Source: Kitasatospora sp. MAA4
GTDB taxonomy: Bacteria; Actinomycetota; Actinomycetes; Streptomycetales; Streptomycetaceae
Direction: 5' to 3'
Length of the DNA stretch: 64,000 nt
Assembly: GCF_029893355.1 (NCBI RefSeq)
Contig: NZ_JARZAI010000022.1
Coordinates: 62,001-126,000 of the forward strand
Part shown: positions 42,302-50,459 of the stretch, piece by piece
Numbering within the stretch: position 1 is the stretch's first letter
How the letters are laid out: each line of letters opens with the position of its first letter
Position numbers and translations under genes: made by a program
The notes under the pieces: generated by a model
What the model saw: only the letters and a program-made list of their open reading frames with translations
What the model was told of the DNA's origin: nothing
Databases searched by the model: none

Positions 42302-42690
42302 CGGCCCTGGCTCCTGACTGGGAGGCGCTGCGCGCGGCGGCCCGGGACGCGATGTCCCGGGCGTACGCCCCGTACAGCAAGTTCCCGGTCGGTGCGGCCG
42401 CGCTGGTCGACGACGGGCGCGTGGTGACCGGCTGCAACGTGGAGAACGCCTCGTACGGGCTGGCGTTGTGCGCCGAGTGCGGGCTGGTCTCCGCGCTGCA
42501 CGCGGGCGGCGGCGGCCGGCTGGTCGCCTTCACCTGCTGCGACGGCGCGGGCGAGCTGCTGATGCCCTGCGGGCGCTGCCGCCAGCTGCTGTGGGAGCAC
42601 GGCGGGCCCGAACTGCTGGTGGATCTGCCGTCGGGGATCAAGCCCATGACGGAGGTCCTGCCGGACGCGTTCGGCCCGGAGCGTTTGTGA
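42298..42690 (+). CDS. cdd: Cytidine deaminase
   Basis: A 130-residue zinc enzyme converting cytidine and deoxycytidine to uridine and deoxyuridine. Zinc ligands are in CAEC (about 59-62) and PCGRC (about 97-101), with the catalytic Glu in the former; GCNVENASYG binds the ribose. The GTG overlaps the permease stop by 4 nt. Coupling to the importer indicates salvage of imported pyrimidine nucleosides. Confidence 0.95.
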   Translation: MTALAPDWEALRAAARDAMSRAYAPYSKFPVGAAALVDDGRVVTGCNVENASYGLALCAECGLVSALHAGGGGRLVAFTCCDGAGELLMPCGRCRQLLWEHGGPELLVDLPSGIKPMTEVLPDAFGPERL

Positions 42691-42701
42691 CCGCATGAGT
42701 A

Positions 42702-42731
42702 GTGACGCGCGTAGACCAACGCGCGTAGAGT
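42702..42731 (+). promoter_or_regulatory. Predicted deoA promoter with two copies of the nucleoside operator
   Basis: A -35-like GTGACG (42702-42707), an 18-bp spacer and -10 TAGAGT (42726-42731). Copy A, TGACGCGCGTAG (42703-42714), matches 10 of 12 bases and covers the -35. Copy B, CAACGCGCGTAG (42717-42728), matches 11 of 12 and covers the -10. The copies start 14 bp apart. Occupancy would block RNA polymerase, implying repression. Confidence 0.6.
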
Positions 42732-42734
42732 GAG

Positions 42735-42776
42735 GTGGGGGCGGCCCTGAGCAGTGGCCGCCCCCACATCTTTTTT
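42735..42776 (+). terminator. Intrinsic terminator between cdd and deoA
   Basis: A perfect 12-bp stem (GTGGGGGCGGCC and complement), a 9-nt loop and a run of six T make a textbook terminator for the transporter-cdd operon. It lies downstream of the predicted deoA promoter and upstream of deoA itself, so it may also act as an attenuator. Confidence 0.9.
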
Positions 42777-42818
42777 CCCCTTCCGTCCCCAGCAGTTCCG
42801 TCCCACCAGGAGCACCTC

Positions 42819-44096
42819 ATGGACGCCATCTCCGTCATCCGGGCCAAGCGCGACCGCCACGAACTGACCGATGATCAGATCGACTGGGTGATCGACGCCT
42901 ACACCAGGGGTGAGGTGGCCGACGAGCAGATGTCCGCGCTGGCGATGGCCATCCTGCTGAACGGGATGAACCTGCGCGAGATCAGCCGCTGGACCGACGC
43001 GATGATCCGCTCCGGCGTCCGGATGGACTTCTCCGCGCTCGGCGTCCCGACCTCCGACAAGCACTCCACCGGCGGCGTCGGCGACAAGATCACGCTGCCG
43101 CTGGCCCCGCTGGTCGCCGCCTGCGGTGCGGCCGTCCCGCAGCTCTCCGGCCGGGGCCTCGGCCACACCGGCGGCACCCTGGACAAGCTGGAGTCCATCC
43201 CCGGCTGGCGCGCCCTGCTCAGCAACGACGAGATGATGCACGTGCTGCACTCCGCCGGCGCGGTCATCTGCGCGGCGGGCGACGGCCTGGCCCCCGCCGA
43301 CAAGAAGCTCTATGCCCTGCGCGACGTCACCGGCACGGTCGAGGCGATCCCGCTGATCGCCAGCTCGATCATGTCGAAGAAGATCGCCGAGGGGACCGGC
43401 GCGCTGGTCCTGGACGTCAAGGTCGGCTCCGGCGCCTTCATGAAGAACCTGGACGACGCCCGCGAACTGGCCCGCACCATGGTGGGTCTGGGCCGCGGCG
43501 CCGGCGTCAACACCGTCGCGCTGCTCACCGACATGTCCACCCCGCTCGGCCTGACCGCAGGCAACGCGCTGGAGGTGCGCGAGTCGGTGGAGGTGCTGGC
43601 CGGCGGCGGCCCGGCCGACGTCGTCGAGCTGACCATCGCGCTGGCCCGCGAGATGCTCGCGGCCGCCGGCGTGCACGGCAAGGACCCGGCCGAGGCGCTC
43701 AAGGACGGCTCCGCGATGGACCACTGGCGCCGCATGATCAGCGCCCAGGGCGGCGACGTTGACGCCCCGCTCCCGGTCGCCCGCGAGCAGCACATCGTCA
43801 CCGCCCCCGCCTCCGGCGTGCTCACCGCGCTGGACGCGTACGCGGTCGGCGTCTGCGCCTGGCGCCTGGGCGCCGGCCGGGCCCGCAAGGAGGACCCGGT
43901 CCAGGCCGGCGCGGGCGTCGAGATGCACGCCAAGCCCGGCGACACCGTGGTGGCGGGCCAGCCCCTCCTCACCCTGCACACCGACACCCCCGAGCGCTAC
44001 GACTACGCCCTCGCGGCGCTGGCGGGCGGTATCGAGGTCTCCCCGGCGGGCACGGAGTTCACCCCGGCCCCGATCATCCTGGACCGCATCGCCTGA
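42819..44096 (+). CDS. deoA: Thymidine phosphorylase
   Basis: A 425-residue enzyme cleaving thymidine or deoxyuridine with phosphate to base and deoxyribose-1-phosphate. Phosphate and substrate motifs: KHSTGGVGDK (about 84-93), SGRGLGHTGGTLDKLESIPG (the family signature), and ASSIMSKKIAEGT. The three-domain architecture is complete. The ATG follows AGGAG with a 7-nt spacer. It is separated from cdd by operator, promoter and terminator. Confidence 0.95.
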   Translation: MDAISVIRAKRDRHELTDDQIDWVIDAYTRGEVADEQMSALAMAILLNGMNLREISRWTDAMIRSGVRMDFSALGVPTSDKHSTGGVGDKITLPLAPLVAACGAAVPQLSGRGLGHTGGTLDKLESIPGWRALLSNDEMMHVLHSAGAVICAAGDGLAPADKKLYALRDVTGTVEAIPLIASSIMSKKIAEGTGALVLDVKVGSGAFMKNLDDARELARTMVGLGRGAGVNTVALLTDMSTPLGLTAGNALEVRESVEVLAGGGPADVVELTIALAREMLAAAGVHGKDPAEALKDGSAMDHWRRMISAQGGDVDAPLPVAREQHIVTAPASGVLTALDAYAVGVCAWRLGAGRARKEDPVQAGAGVEMHAKPGDTVVAGQPLLTLHTDTPERYDYALAALAGGIEVSPAGTEFTPAPIILDRIA

Positions 44097-44114
44097 CGGT
44101 CCCCGCCGATCCGG

Positions 44115-44151
44115 CGCCGCGCTCGCCCCCTCGCCGTGGGCGGGCGCGGCG
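44115..44151 (+). terminator. Hairpin after deoA
   Basis: CGCCGCGC pairs with GCGCGGCG, extended by TCGCCC/GGGCGG, 18 nt after the deoA stop. No U tract. Confidence 0.55.
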
Positions 44152-44557
44152 TCCTGCTGTGCGGGGTCCTGCCGACTCCCAGAAGTCGGACGGGCCGGCC
44201 CGATGGTGACCGTAGGTGATCGCCGGCGGCGTACTGGCTCCAGGTGGTGCCCGGTGCGCAGGGGTTGCGCACTGCGGTCGGGGCCAGGGTGCCGCGGGTT
44301 CAAGGCGAACGGGGCGTCAAAAGTTTTGACAGTAAACCGGGCTCTTCGGTCCGTTCCTGCCGGACCCCGGGTACGCCCCGGGTGAGCCAGGTCTCGACTG
44401 AGGGATCTTGAAGGGGTGTGACCCAGATACGTCAGAAACCCGCCAGAACTTGATCTTGGCCTGCTGAGTGCCTGACGCTGTCGGGGATCTTGGCGATGAC
44501 GGTCGGCCATGCCCTCGACATCGCAGTCTTCAAGATCCCCGACCTCGCCACCCGCGA
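44152..44557. other. Intergenic region at the core/accessory boundary
   Basis: 406 bp without a convincing gene. It contains the perfect AT-rich palindrome GTCAAAAGTTTTGAC (44316-44330), whose right arm forms a perfect TTGACA box. It also has a 13-bp inverted repeat GTCGGGGATCTTG / CAAGATCCCCGAC (44480-44492 and 44531-44543). The repeats and loss of conserved order suggest an old insertion boundary; no transposase could be identified. Confidence 0.4.
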
Positions 44558-45568
44558 TCAGCTCTGCGTCTCCTCGCGGCGTCCAATAGCGGCCGCGTCG
44601 GGTACGACGAGCAGCTTGCCGGTGGTACGCCGAGCCTCCAGATCGCTGTGGGCCTGGGCGGCCTCGGACAATGCGTAGCGGCCCGTTACGGTGACCTCAA
44701 GCGCCTTGGAGCGCACCCACTCGAACACATCGGCGGCCCGTCGGAGCAGTTCGGACCGATCGGCGATGAAGTCCCCGAGGCTGGGCCGGATCAGGGTCAG
44801 CGAACCGCCGTGGGCGAGCCGAATCGGATCAAACGGAGGCACGGCACCACTTGCCGCGCCGAAGAGCACGAGATGGCCGCGGGTTCGCAGGCTGGCGAGG
44901 CTCGCATCGAAGGTGTGCGCGCCGACGCCGTCGAAGACAACCGGCAGTCCCTGACCGCCGTTGAGCCGCCTCACCTCGGCTGCGAGATCGTCGACTGCGG
45001 AGGAAAGGATCACCTCAGCGGCCCCGGCACGCTTCGCCAGCTCGGCCTTCGCCGTGGTCGACGTCGTGCCGATCACCCTGCCGCCGAGATGGGTGATGAG
45101 CTGGGTCAAAAGCAGCCCCATGCCACCAGCAGCCGCATGCACGAGCACCGTGTCGCCCCCCTGAACCGGGTAGGCGTCCTTGACGAGATAGTGCGCGGTC
45201 ATGCCTTGGAGGAGCACGGCGGCGGCTGTCTCGAAGCCGATATCGTCGGGCAGCGGCACCAGCCGGGAGGAGTCCACGACGGCCCGCTCGGCATACGTGC
45301 CGGGAATCTCCACCCAACCGACCCGGTCCCCGACTGCGACGTCAGCGACGCCGGGTCCAACTTCGACGACCGTGCCGGCGCCCTCAGCGCCCGGGGTGAA
45401 GGGCAGCGGGAGGCTGTACCGGCCTTCGCGGTGGTAGACGTCGAGGAAATTGACCCCGGATGCGGCGACCTCCACGATCGCCTCGCCCGGACCCGGCCGC
45501 GGCTGGTCCACCTCGGCCTCCTGCAGCACCTCGGGACCGCCCACTTCGTACACCTGAATCGCTCGCAT
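44558..45568 (-). CDS. Quinone oxidoreductase family (zinc-independent MDR) protein
   Basis: A 336-residue NADPH:quinone oxidoreductase-like enzyme. GroES-like N-terminal domain with ASGVNFLDVYHREGRY and PGAEGAGTVVEVG. The Rossmann domain has HAAAGGMGLLLTQL and the signature region around VFDGVGAHTFDASLASLRTRG. No structural zinc cysteines are visible, as in QOR. The ATG at 45568 has GGTGGGG upstream. It is the first gene of the accessory stretch and probably monocistronic. Confidence 0.88.
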   Translation of the reverse strand: MRAIQVYEVGGPEVLQEAEVDQPRPGPGEAIVEVAASGVNFLDVYHREGRYSLPLPFTPGAEGAGTVVEVGPGVADVAVGDRVGWVEIPGTYAERAVVDSSRLVPLPDDIGFETAAAVLLQGMTAHYLVKDAYPVQGGDTVLVHAAAGGMGLLLTQLITHLGGRVIGTTSTTAKAELAKRAGAAEVILSSAVDDLAAEVRRLNGGQGLPVVFDGVGAHTFDASLASLRTRGHLVLFGAASGAVPPFDPIRLAHGGSLTLIRPSLGDFIADRSELLRRAADVFEWVRSKALEVTVTGRYALSEAAQAHSDLEARRTTGKLLVVPDAAAIGRREETQS

Positions 45569-45724
45569 GGCCCCACCAACCCCGTTGATGGCGATCCGAT
45601 TCCCGGCGCGCAGACCAGCCCGCCGCCCCCGCCGAGAGCTGAGACGCCTGCTTTGCACCAGGGTCTGGACAGGAGACCGAGGCCGTCAAGGGTGGACGAA
45701 GGCACCACCCGCCGCTTCCGCACC

Positions 45725-46050
45725 GCCGTACGGCCACCCACCAGGCGGGCAGTTCAAGGAGTTGCTGTCGGATGGCGGCGCCGCGGGCGGCGGCAACCGG
45801 GATGCCGATCTCGCGCAGGAGCGCGGAGAGGTGGTCCGGGCGGGCCGGCTGGCCGGCTCGGCGGCCTGGGGAAGAGCCAGCGGGATGCCTGGTTGGTGGC
45901 GGTGTTCATGCTGTCGCGGTCCGCGATGTAGGCCAGCAGCAGGGCCGCGACTGGTGCGGGGACGGGTGAAGCGGGCTCCCCGAGCCGCAGAAGCGTGGTC
46001 TCTCCGTCGTGGAGCACGTCGTCGACCGTCAACTGGACGATTCGGGTGCC
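45725..46050 (-). pseudogene. Decayed tyrosine recombinase/integrase fragment
   Basis: In one minus-strand frame the segment reads QLTVDDVLHDGETTLLRLG, PVPAPVAALLLAYIADRDS and SRWLFP, the middle of the catalytic domain of actinobacterial tyrosine recombinases. It then shifts frame near 45835 and continues as DHLSALLREIGIPVAAARGA and AIRQQLLELPA before breaking off. The N-terminus, the HxxR region and the C-terminal catalytic tyrosine are absent. It is a remnant of a mobile element; the rest of the 45569-46154 gap holds nothing I can identify. Confidence 0.6.
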
Positions 46051-46154
46051 GACAGGAGGGCGACGCGTCCGGGTGTTGTAGTCGGGACAGACTGCTGTCT
46101 GCCATCGGTGAACACCACCCCGAGCGGGCGCAACGGTCAGTACCGTCCAGACTC

Positions 46155-46880
46155 ATGACGACGATTACGACGCGTACGGTCGAGTATCCGGCCGACGGTT
46201 TGACGATGATCGGGCACCTCGCGCTCCCGGCCGGTGTCGACCGCCGCCCCGCGGTGCTGCTCGGACCAGAGGGCACGGGGCTCAGCGACGTCGAGCGCCG
46301 CAGGGCCGATGCTCTCGCCGAGCTGGGATATGTAGCGCTGGCCTTCGACCTTCACGGTGGGCGCTATTTGGGGGACCCCGAGGAGATGCTGGCCCGCTGC
46401 ATGCCGCTGCTCGCCGACCCCGACCGGATGCGAGGTATCGGCCACGCGGCGCTCGACGTGTTGCGCACCGAACCGCGAACCGACCCCGACCGGATAGCCG
46501 CCGTCGGCTACGGCACCGGGGGCGCCATCGCGCTGGAACTCGGGCGCGACGGCGTCAGCCTGCGCGCGATCGCGACAGTCAACGGGCTGATCACGGGCCG
46601 ACCCGGCGAGGCGGCGCACATCCGCTGCCCGGTATGGGCCGGGGTCGGGTCGGAAGACCCGATCATGGCGCCCGCACAACGGGACGCGTTCACCGCCGAG
46701 ATGCAGGCCGCGGGCGTCGACTGGCGCCTCGTGGTCTACGGCGGCGCCCTGCACGCCTTCCACCATCCAACGGTCGACCACACCGTGCGTCCCGGCGTCG
46801 GCTACCACCCACGGCACGCACAGCGAGCCTGGCGTGACGTCGTCGCTCTGCTCGCCGAGTGCCTGCCCGTCACGGATTGA
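46155..46880 (+). CDS. Dienelactone hydrolase-like alpha/beta protein
   Basis: A 241-residue alpha/beta-hydrolase-fold protein with the dienelactone hydrolase layout: LLGPEGTGLSDVERRRADALAELGY, the acidic VGSEDPIM region and a C-terminal histidine in YGGALHAFHHP. At the nucleophile elbow, where DLH enzymes have G-x-C-x-G-G, it reads GYGTGG, with Gly in place of the catalytic Cys or Ser. It may be inactive or may act by another mechanism. The ATG lacks a strong ribosome site. Confidence 0.75.
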   Translation: MTTITTRTVEYPADGLTMIGHLALPAGVDRRPAVLLGPEGTGLSDVERRRADALAELGYVALAFDLHGGRYLGDPEEMLARCMPLLADPDRMRGIGHAALDVLRTEPRTDPDRIAAVGYGTGGAIALELGRDGVSLRAIATVNGLITGRPGEAAHIRCPVWAGVGSEDPIMAPAQRDAFTAEMQAAGVDWRLVVYGGALHAFHHPTVDHTVRPGVGYHPRHAQRAWRDVVALLAECLPVTD

Positions 46881-46983
46881 TCCGATCGGCTCCTGATACT
46901 CACTCCTGCCCGCCGTCGTCGTCTTCGTCCAGCTCTGGGGCATCCGGGTCGCGCACCAGGTCCGCGAGGTCTCGGCGACGAGC

Positions 46984-47151
46984 ATGTCCAGGCTCAGCCC
47001 GGTGGCGGACCGGGCTGGCATGGCGCACCACCAGATCGCGGAGATCGAGGGCGGTGACACCGTGCCGACCTTGCCGCTGCTGGAGCGCCTGGCGCCGGCC
47101 CTGGAGGCCGAGTTGGACATCCACCTGGCGCCGGGCGTCGATCTCTTATGA
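46984..47151 (+). pseudogene. XRE-type helix-turn-helix C-terminal fragment
   Basis: A 55-codon frame encodes RAGMAHHQIAEIEGGDTVPTL and LERLAPALEAELDIHLAP. This resembles the recognition helix and C-terminal end of small XRE regulators (antitoxin type). The N-terminal helices are not recognisable upstream, so it is either a degraded gene or a very short protein starting at ATG 46984. It overlaps the convergent DUF397 gene end by 6 bp. Confidence 0.45.
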
Positions 47152-47379
47152 CAGCGCGTGCCGCTCATCGAACTCGCCGGCCCGGATACCCTGGGTGAAG
47201 GCGGCCCAGGCGGTGGGGGTGAAGGTGAGGGCGGGTCCGTCGGGGTCCTTGGAGTCACGGACGGGGACGGCGCCGCGGGATGCGAACGCGGGGGCCCACT
47301 CGATGCAGTTGCCGCTGTTGCCACCGGAGTGGCTGCTCTTCGTCCAGGTCGCGCCTGACAGGTTCAGGGGTTGGGTCAT
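47146..47379 (-). CDS. DUF397 domain protein
   Basis: A 77-residue protein with the DUF397 pattern: W-T-K-S-S-H-S-G-G-N-S-G-N-C-I-E, VRDSKDPDGPALTFTP, and a terminal F-T-Q-G-I-R-A-G-E-F-D. It is the partner of the disrupted XRE/DUF5753 gene, overlapping its 3' part in another frame. The ATG at 47379 is preferred over a TTG 9 nt upstream. It resembles the 64-residue DUF397 protein at the left end of the window but is longer. Confidence 0.85.
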   Translation of the reverse strand: MTQPLNLSGATWTKSSHSGGNSGNCIEWAPAFASRGAVPVRDSKDPDGPALTFTPTAWAAFTQGIRAGEFDERHALS

Positions 47380-47941
47380 GGTCGTCAAGTCCCTTCAGAA
47401 CGCGCCGAATCAGCTCAGCGGACTCCGTCTGTGACAGAGCCTGCGCGCGCGACCGATCATAGTCAGCGAGGTATCGGCTCATCTGCTCGGCGTCCTCCAC
47501 GAAGTGGCCCCGCGAAAGACTTTCGGAGTAGATCGATCTCTGACCGTTCGGTAGCTCCAGGATGACCATTCCTGACATGGGCATCTGAGCGCTCTCCCCG
47601 TCTCCGAAGGGGACGACCTGGATGATCACGTTCGACCTGCCGCCCATGACCAGGAGATGTTCCAACTGGTCTCGCATTGCGGCACGAGAGCCGACCACTC
47701 GCCTGAGAGTTGACTCGTCGAGAATGCTCACGAGTAGCGGCGCGTCAGCAGTGAAGAGTCGGGCCTGTCGATCGCGTCTGGCACGGACGCGCTCGTCAAT
47801 CTGCTCTTCGGTCTCCTGAGGGTTGGAGGCGACGAACAATGCGCGCATGTAGACCTCGGTCTGCAACAGACCTGAGATGCGGCCGGTTTGGAGTTCATAG
47901 ATTCGCCGCGCCTGCGCCTCGGCCTTGGTGAAGCCCTCGGT
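47255..47941 (-). pseudogene. XRE/DUF5753 regulator, 3' exon with frameshift
   Basis: The 3' part of the regulator gene split by the group II intron. It begins EGFTKAEAQARRIYELQTGR in the frame continued from exon 1. The DUF5753 core then resumes in a different frame as ISGLLQTEVYMRALF, with the conserved DAPLLVSILDESTLRR and GDGESAQMPMSGMVILE following. The switch requires removal of two bases near 47880-47884, within a CGCGC run. The downstream open frame from TTG 47866 could still make a partial DUF5753 protein of 203 residues. Confidence 0.7.
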
Positions 47942-47982
47942 CGGGTAGCCGGGTCACGTTGCCGTGACCCGGCCCCCTCAGA

Positions 47983-48016
47983 ACCGGACGTGCCACTTTC
48001 ACGGCATCCGGCTCAA
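47983..48016 (-). ncRNA. Group II intron domain V
   Basis: On the minus strand the 34-nt element begins GAGCCGGATGCCG, has a GAAA tetraloop and ends CACGTCCGGTTC. It forms the conserved two-stem catalytic hairpin of domain V. Confidence 0.93.
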
Positions 48017-48032
48017 GCAGACAGTACGGCCA

Positions 48033-49769
48033 CTAGTAAAGGCCCTTCTTCCGGTCTCCAGCGTGCTGGAGTCGATGACATTCCGTGTGGATGACTTCCA
48101 AGTTGCTCAGGCGGTCGGAGCCGCCCTGACTGCGGTAAACGATGTGGTGCACGTTGACGCCCCGATATCTGGCAGAGAACCACTTCGCCCAATCGTTGAC
48201 GTCCTCGGGGTCGTACCCCGCGCCCTCGATCAGGTCGGTACCGCACTTGGTGCACAGCCCCTTCTGGCGAGCGGCCAGCGAGACGATGGTCTTCGTCTCG
48301 GTCTCCGGCAGCCGCTTCCGGGCTCGCATCGCCCAGTACTCGACGAGCTCTGGATCGTCCCTAGAAGCTTCTCCCCTGACGGGGATGTGCCGGACGATCT
48401 TCGTCCAGGAGAAATGCGGCAGATGGCGTTCGGGAGTGCCGAACACCCATTTTGCCGCTCTTCCGCGCCTGAACTGACCCCAATACCGCTGAGCGATCCA
48501 CTTGCCGGGCTTGCTGCGGTGTTGCCGCGTAGCCCAGCGCCAGAGGCACTCGTAGGTGTAGGAATCGAGCGTCTTGAACATGACCTTTGCGACGACATGC
48601 CGATAGTACGTTGACCATCCACGTACGAACGGGCCGAGGGCGCTGATCAGATTCTCGGCCGGTGAGCCGTAGTGTTCCCTGATCGTGTCCCTGATCCGCT
48701 TCCGTGCACGTCGAACTGCGTCCTCACTCGGTTTGATGATCAGCTTGTCCCGGTACCGGCGGACGTTGAACCCCAAGAAGTCGAACCCGTCGTTGAGGTG
48801 TCGGACTTGCGTCTTCTCCTCATTGAAGGTCAGGCCACGCGGGGCCAGCCAATCGGCCAGCCTGTCTTTAAGTTGCCAGGCTTCCTCCTCCGTGGCGCAC
48901 AGCACCACGAAGTCGTCGGCGTATCGAATGAGGGTCGGTGAGTGCGTGCGGGTGCCTCTCTGGCTGTGATTGGCCCCGATCGCCTCACCCATTCCATGCA
49001 GCGCTACGTTCAGCAGCAGAGGACTGATGACACCGCCTTGCGGTGTGCCCTCGGTCGTCATTGCGAACCTGCCCTGCTCAAGGACCCCAGCCTTGAGCCA
49101 CCCATTGATGTGTCGCCGGCCTGGGAACAGGCCGACGGCGCTCATCAGGTGGTCATGGCTGATCCGGTCGAAGGCCGCCGCGAGGTCTGCGTCGAGAACG
49201 ACGAGCTTCTTGGCACCCTTCTGGGCTGTCACTTGGAAGATCGCTTGGATCGCGTCATGACAGCCCCGACCCGGCCGGAACCCGTAGCTCCGTCCTTCGA
49301 ACCGTGCCTCCCACTCCGGTTCGAGTGCGTTCTTCACTCTTGCCTGGTTGGCGCGGTCACGAATGACAGGGATGCCCAGTGGTCGGGTCTTGCCGTTTGC
49401 CTTGGGAATGAACACACGTTTGACGGGCGATGCTGGGATCTCCGGGCTGACAAGAAGCTGTCGTGCCAGTCGTCCCCGGGTCGTCGGGGTCAGCGCAGTA
49501 GCCCCATCGACCCCCGCCGTCTCTTTACCGGTGCTCATCTGGGCCACCCGTCGGACACTTGTCACAGTGTTCGCGCGGGATCGCAGCATGAGCTTTTGCA
49601 GGTTGCGCACCTGCTTCAGGTTTCCTTCCCTTGTGGCCCTGAAGATCCGCTGACGCAGCCTCTCTACGGTCTGGTATTCCGCCTTCCAGTCGATACTGGC
49701 CCAGAATTCGGAATCGCTCAGGTCGCCGCTGGGTCCGTTCAGAAGGGGGCCTTGAGCATCTGTCTCCAT
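48033..49769 (-). CDS. ltrA: Group II intron reverse transcriptase/maturase with HNH domain
   Basis: A 578-residue intron-encoded protein that assists splicing and drives retrohoming. RT blocks include RPLGIPVIRDRANQARVKNAL, FRPGRGCHDAI, DADLAAAFDRISH, GTPQGGVISPLL and the catalytic RYADDFVVL (YADD). A maturase (X) domain follows (about 370-460). The C-terminal HNH endonuclease has CTKCG, HHIVYRSQGGSD, LSNLEVIHTECH and RLQH. All key residues are present. The ATG follows GGAGGG with an 8-nt spacer. Confidence 0.95.
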   Translation of the reverse strand: METDAQGPLLNGPSGDLSDSEFWASIDWKAEYQTVERLRQRIFRATREGNLKQVRNLQKLMLRSRANTVTSVRRVAQMSTGKETAGVDGATALTPTTRGRLARQLLVSPEIPASPVKRVFIPKANGKTRPLGIPVIRDRANQARVKNALEPEWEARFEGRSYGFRPGRGCHDAIQAIFQVTAQKGAKKLVVLDADLAAAFDRISHDHLMSAVGLFPGRRHINGWLKAGVLEQGRFAMTTEGTPQGGVISPLLLNVALHGMGEAIGANHSQRGTRTHSPTLIRYADDFVVLCATEEEAWQLKDRLADWLAPRGLTFNEEKTQVRHLNDGFDFLGFNVRRYRDKLIIKPSEDAVRRARKRIRDTIREHYGSPAENLISALGPFVRGWSTYYRHVVAKVMFKTLDSYTYECLWRWATRQHRSKPGKWIAQRYWGQFRRGRAAKWVFGTPERHLPHFSWTKIVRHIPVRGEASRDDPELVEYWAMRARKRLPETETKTIVSLAARQKGLCTKCGTDLIEGAGYDPEDVNDWAKWFSARYRGVNVHHIVYRSQGGSDRLSNLEVIHTECHRLQHAGDRKKGLY

Positions 49770-50459
49770 CTGCGGTTCCCTCCTGTCTAACTTGTGCCAA
49801 CGTGCGAGGATTTGCTCATTGTTGCTTCAGAGTCCACCTGGTTCGCGTGGGCTCCCTTTTGGGTCCGACCATGTGGCCGGTATCCGCCGGGTTATAGGAA
49901 GGTCAGGAGTGAGGACCCTGAGCGACCATCCCTTTCCCCTGGACTTTCGCCCAGGCGGCATTCGCTTCTCGAACCATCCTGTCCCGCACAGGGATTAGGC
50001 CTTCGTTGCCTCCGGCTTACCGGCTGACTAGGCCGGACCCGTACGGGGTTTCCATGTTCCGCTGTGATGAGTTGCGTCCGGGGTGGGTGCCTTCTCTGAG
50101 CCGACTCCTGCGGTGACCTACGCGCGGGCTAGCTACGGCCCATGACCCTAGGTTCTGGGTCCACGTCGCATGACGCCATTCCAACGTCGGGAGCTTCCAT
50201 CACCGCTAACAGACCATTGACGCGATGTCTTGGGTAACGACTCTTTATGTTGAAGGTTCACATGTGTTCACCCGTCCGGACTTCCCCTTCGCTTGTTGCT
50301 CCGCGATGGCCCGCAGAACTCTTGAGCTTGACCACCTCCGCTTAGCACCTCGGATTACTCCTCGGCACCGGAGGCTGGGGACTGACCGTCGGTCACAGGT
50401 CAGAGAATCAGCTTCTCACTAGCTCATTCCTCTCATTCACGGCGACTTTCATGTCGCAC

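Larger units (their letters stand above)
47942..50459 (-). mobile_element. Group II intron, full length (2518 nt)
   Basis: Retroelement inserted in an XRE/DUF5753 gene. The 5' end is GTGCGAC (from 50459), fitting the GUGYG consensus. The 3' end is a domain VI hairpin (GGCCGGGTCACG loop CGTGACCCGGCT) followed by CTACCCGAC, ending in AC as required (AY). The 34-nt domain V is intact. An intact RT/maturase/HNH protein is encoded in domain IV. Splicing between 50460 and 47941 joins TT and C to restore the host reading frame (DWF-EGFTKAE), which fixes both junctions. The 5' ribozyme half (49770-50459) is non-coding. Confidence 0.92.

Noticed and set aside
44326..44331. Perfect TTGACA suggesting a promoter
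   Set aside because: No TANNNT box occurs 16-19 bp downstream on this strand and the nearest plus-strand gene is almost 2 kb away.
45201..45740. Additional open frames on both strands across the quinone oxidoreductase gene and its upstream side
   Set aside because: All lie in shadow frames of the oxidoreductase or in the decayed integrase region and show no protein family features.
49838..49843. CTGGTT (AACCAG on the intron strand) as the intron EBS1 pairing with the exon end CTGGTT
   Set aside because: It pairs perfectly, but it lies about 620 nt into the intron, next to the protein gene, too far from where domain I EBS1 normally occurs.
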